DNA of 6,647 nucleotides from Desulfuromusa sp. (lineage in GTDB: Bacteria > Desulfobacterota > Desulfuromonadia > Desulfuromonadales > Geopsychrobacteraceae). The translations under genes and the position numbers were made by a program. Below the pieces are notes generated by a model. It worked only from the letters and a program-made list of their open reading frames with translations. It did no database searches and had not been told where the DNA came from. Within the stretch, counting starts at the first letter, position 1. The number at the start of each line of letters is the position of its first letter. This document shows, one piece after another, positions 6,428 to 6,647 of this stretch. The stretch covers positions 1-6,647 of the forward strand of contig JAOZMV010000080.1 in the NCBI GenBank assembly GCA_029934095.1. Direction: 5' to 3'.

Positions 6428-6647
6428 TTGTCTAAGTGTGATTATTACGAAGTTCTGGAAGTCAATCAAAACGCCAGCGGGACCGAAATCAAAAAATCCT
6501 ATCGCCGCTTGGCAATTCAGCACCACCCCGATAAAAATCCCGGAGATGCCGCCGCAGAAAGTAAGTTTAAAGAACTTTCAGAGGCCTATGCGATTCTTTC
6601 CGATGCGCAAAAACGGGCAACTTACGATCAATTTGGTCATGCCGGTG
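6428..6647 (+). CDS. dnaJ: DnaJ co-chaperone, N-terminal J domain (partial, runs off the right edge)
   Basis: Seventy-three codons are visible and the frame is open to the window end. The translation is a complete J domain: [13 protein letters not shown] (5-17), [20 protein letters not shown] (21-40) containing the HPD motif at 33-35 that stimulates DnaK ATP hydrolysis, [13 protein letters not shown] (47-59), and the closing YDQFGHAG (66-73). That last motif usually leads into the Gly-rich linker of full DnaJ, so a type I DnaJ with zinc-finger domain is expected beyond the edge; a CbpA-like protein is less likely. The start is TTG, the weakest in the operon, and an intrinsic terminator separates the gene from dnaK. 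Position after dnaK is the standard operon order. The gene is partial only because the window ends. Confidence 0.95.
   Translation, partial: MSKCDYYEVLEVNQNASGTEIKKSYRRLAIQHHPDKNPGDAAAESKFKELSEAYAILSDAQKRATYDQFGHAG

Noticed and set aside
1..6647. CRISPR arrays, tRNA or rRNA genes, insertion sequences, attachment sites, origins
   Set aside because: No spaced direct repeats, cloverleaf-like segments, transposase or integrase motifs, or terminal inverted repeats were seen; the window is filled by conserved housekeeping genes.

Overview
The window carries two ordinary chromosomal gene blocks, all on the + strand. It most likely comes from a moderate-GC bacterium of the Desulfuromonadales / Geobacter-Pelobacter type. 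That placement is inferred from the order hemW-hrcA-grpE-dnaK-dnaJ, from HrcA/CIRCE control of the chaperone operon, and from DnaK sequence character. The presence of Na+-NQR maturation genes fits a marine or anaerobic member. Species identity cannot be read from this alone.

Region 1 (1-1367) opens with a strong intrinsic terminator hairpin. It belongs to a gene or operon lying left of the window. Next come apbE (flavin transferase) and, 2 bp later, an nqrM-like gene. In bacteria with a sodium-pumping NADH:quinone reductase (Na+-NQR), these two genes usually follow nqrABCDEF. ApbE attaches FMN to NqrB and NqrC, and NqrM is needed for metal-centre maturation. An nqr cluster directly upstream is therefore a testable prediction, not something seen here.

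Region 2 (1368-2569) holds a 62-bp gap and hemW, a radical-SAM-like heme chaperone. hemW has a GTG start and no recognisable Shine-Dalgarno sequence.

Region 3 (2570-6647) is the heat-shock operon. A 172-bp intergenic region carries a sigma70-type promoter and a perfect CIRCE operator. It is followed by hrcA (the repressor that binds CIRCE), grpE, dnaK, an intrinsic terminator, and the 5' end of dnaJ, which runs off the right edge. The layout is autoregulatory: HrcA represses its own operon, and the operon supplies the DnaK-GrpE-DnaJ machine. Signals that could set the protein ratio are visible: weak GTG/TTG starts on grpE and dnaJ, a near-consensus Shine-Dalgarno on dnaK, and a terminator between dnaK and dnaJ.

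I see no mobile element, CRISPR array, RNA gene or clearly novel system. The points worth a second look are mostly regulatory: hairpins placed just ahead of apbE and dnaJ, the unusual start of hemW, the cysteine-rich NqrM-like protein, and an ApbE without a lipobox.
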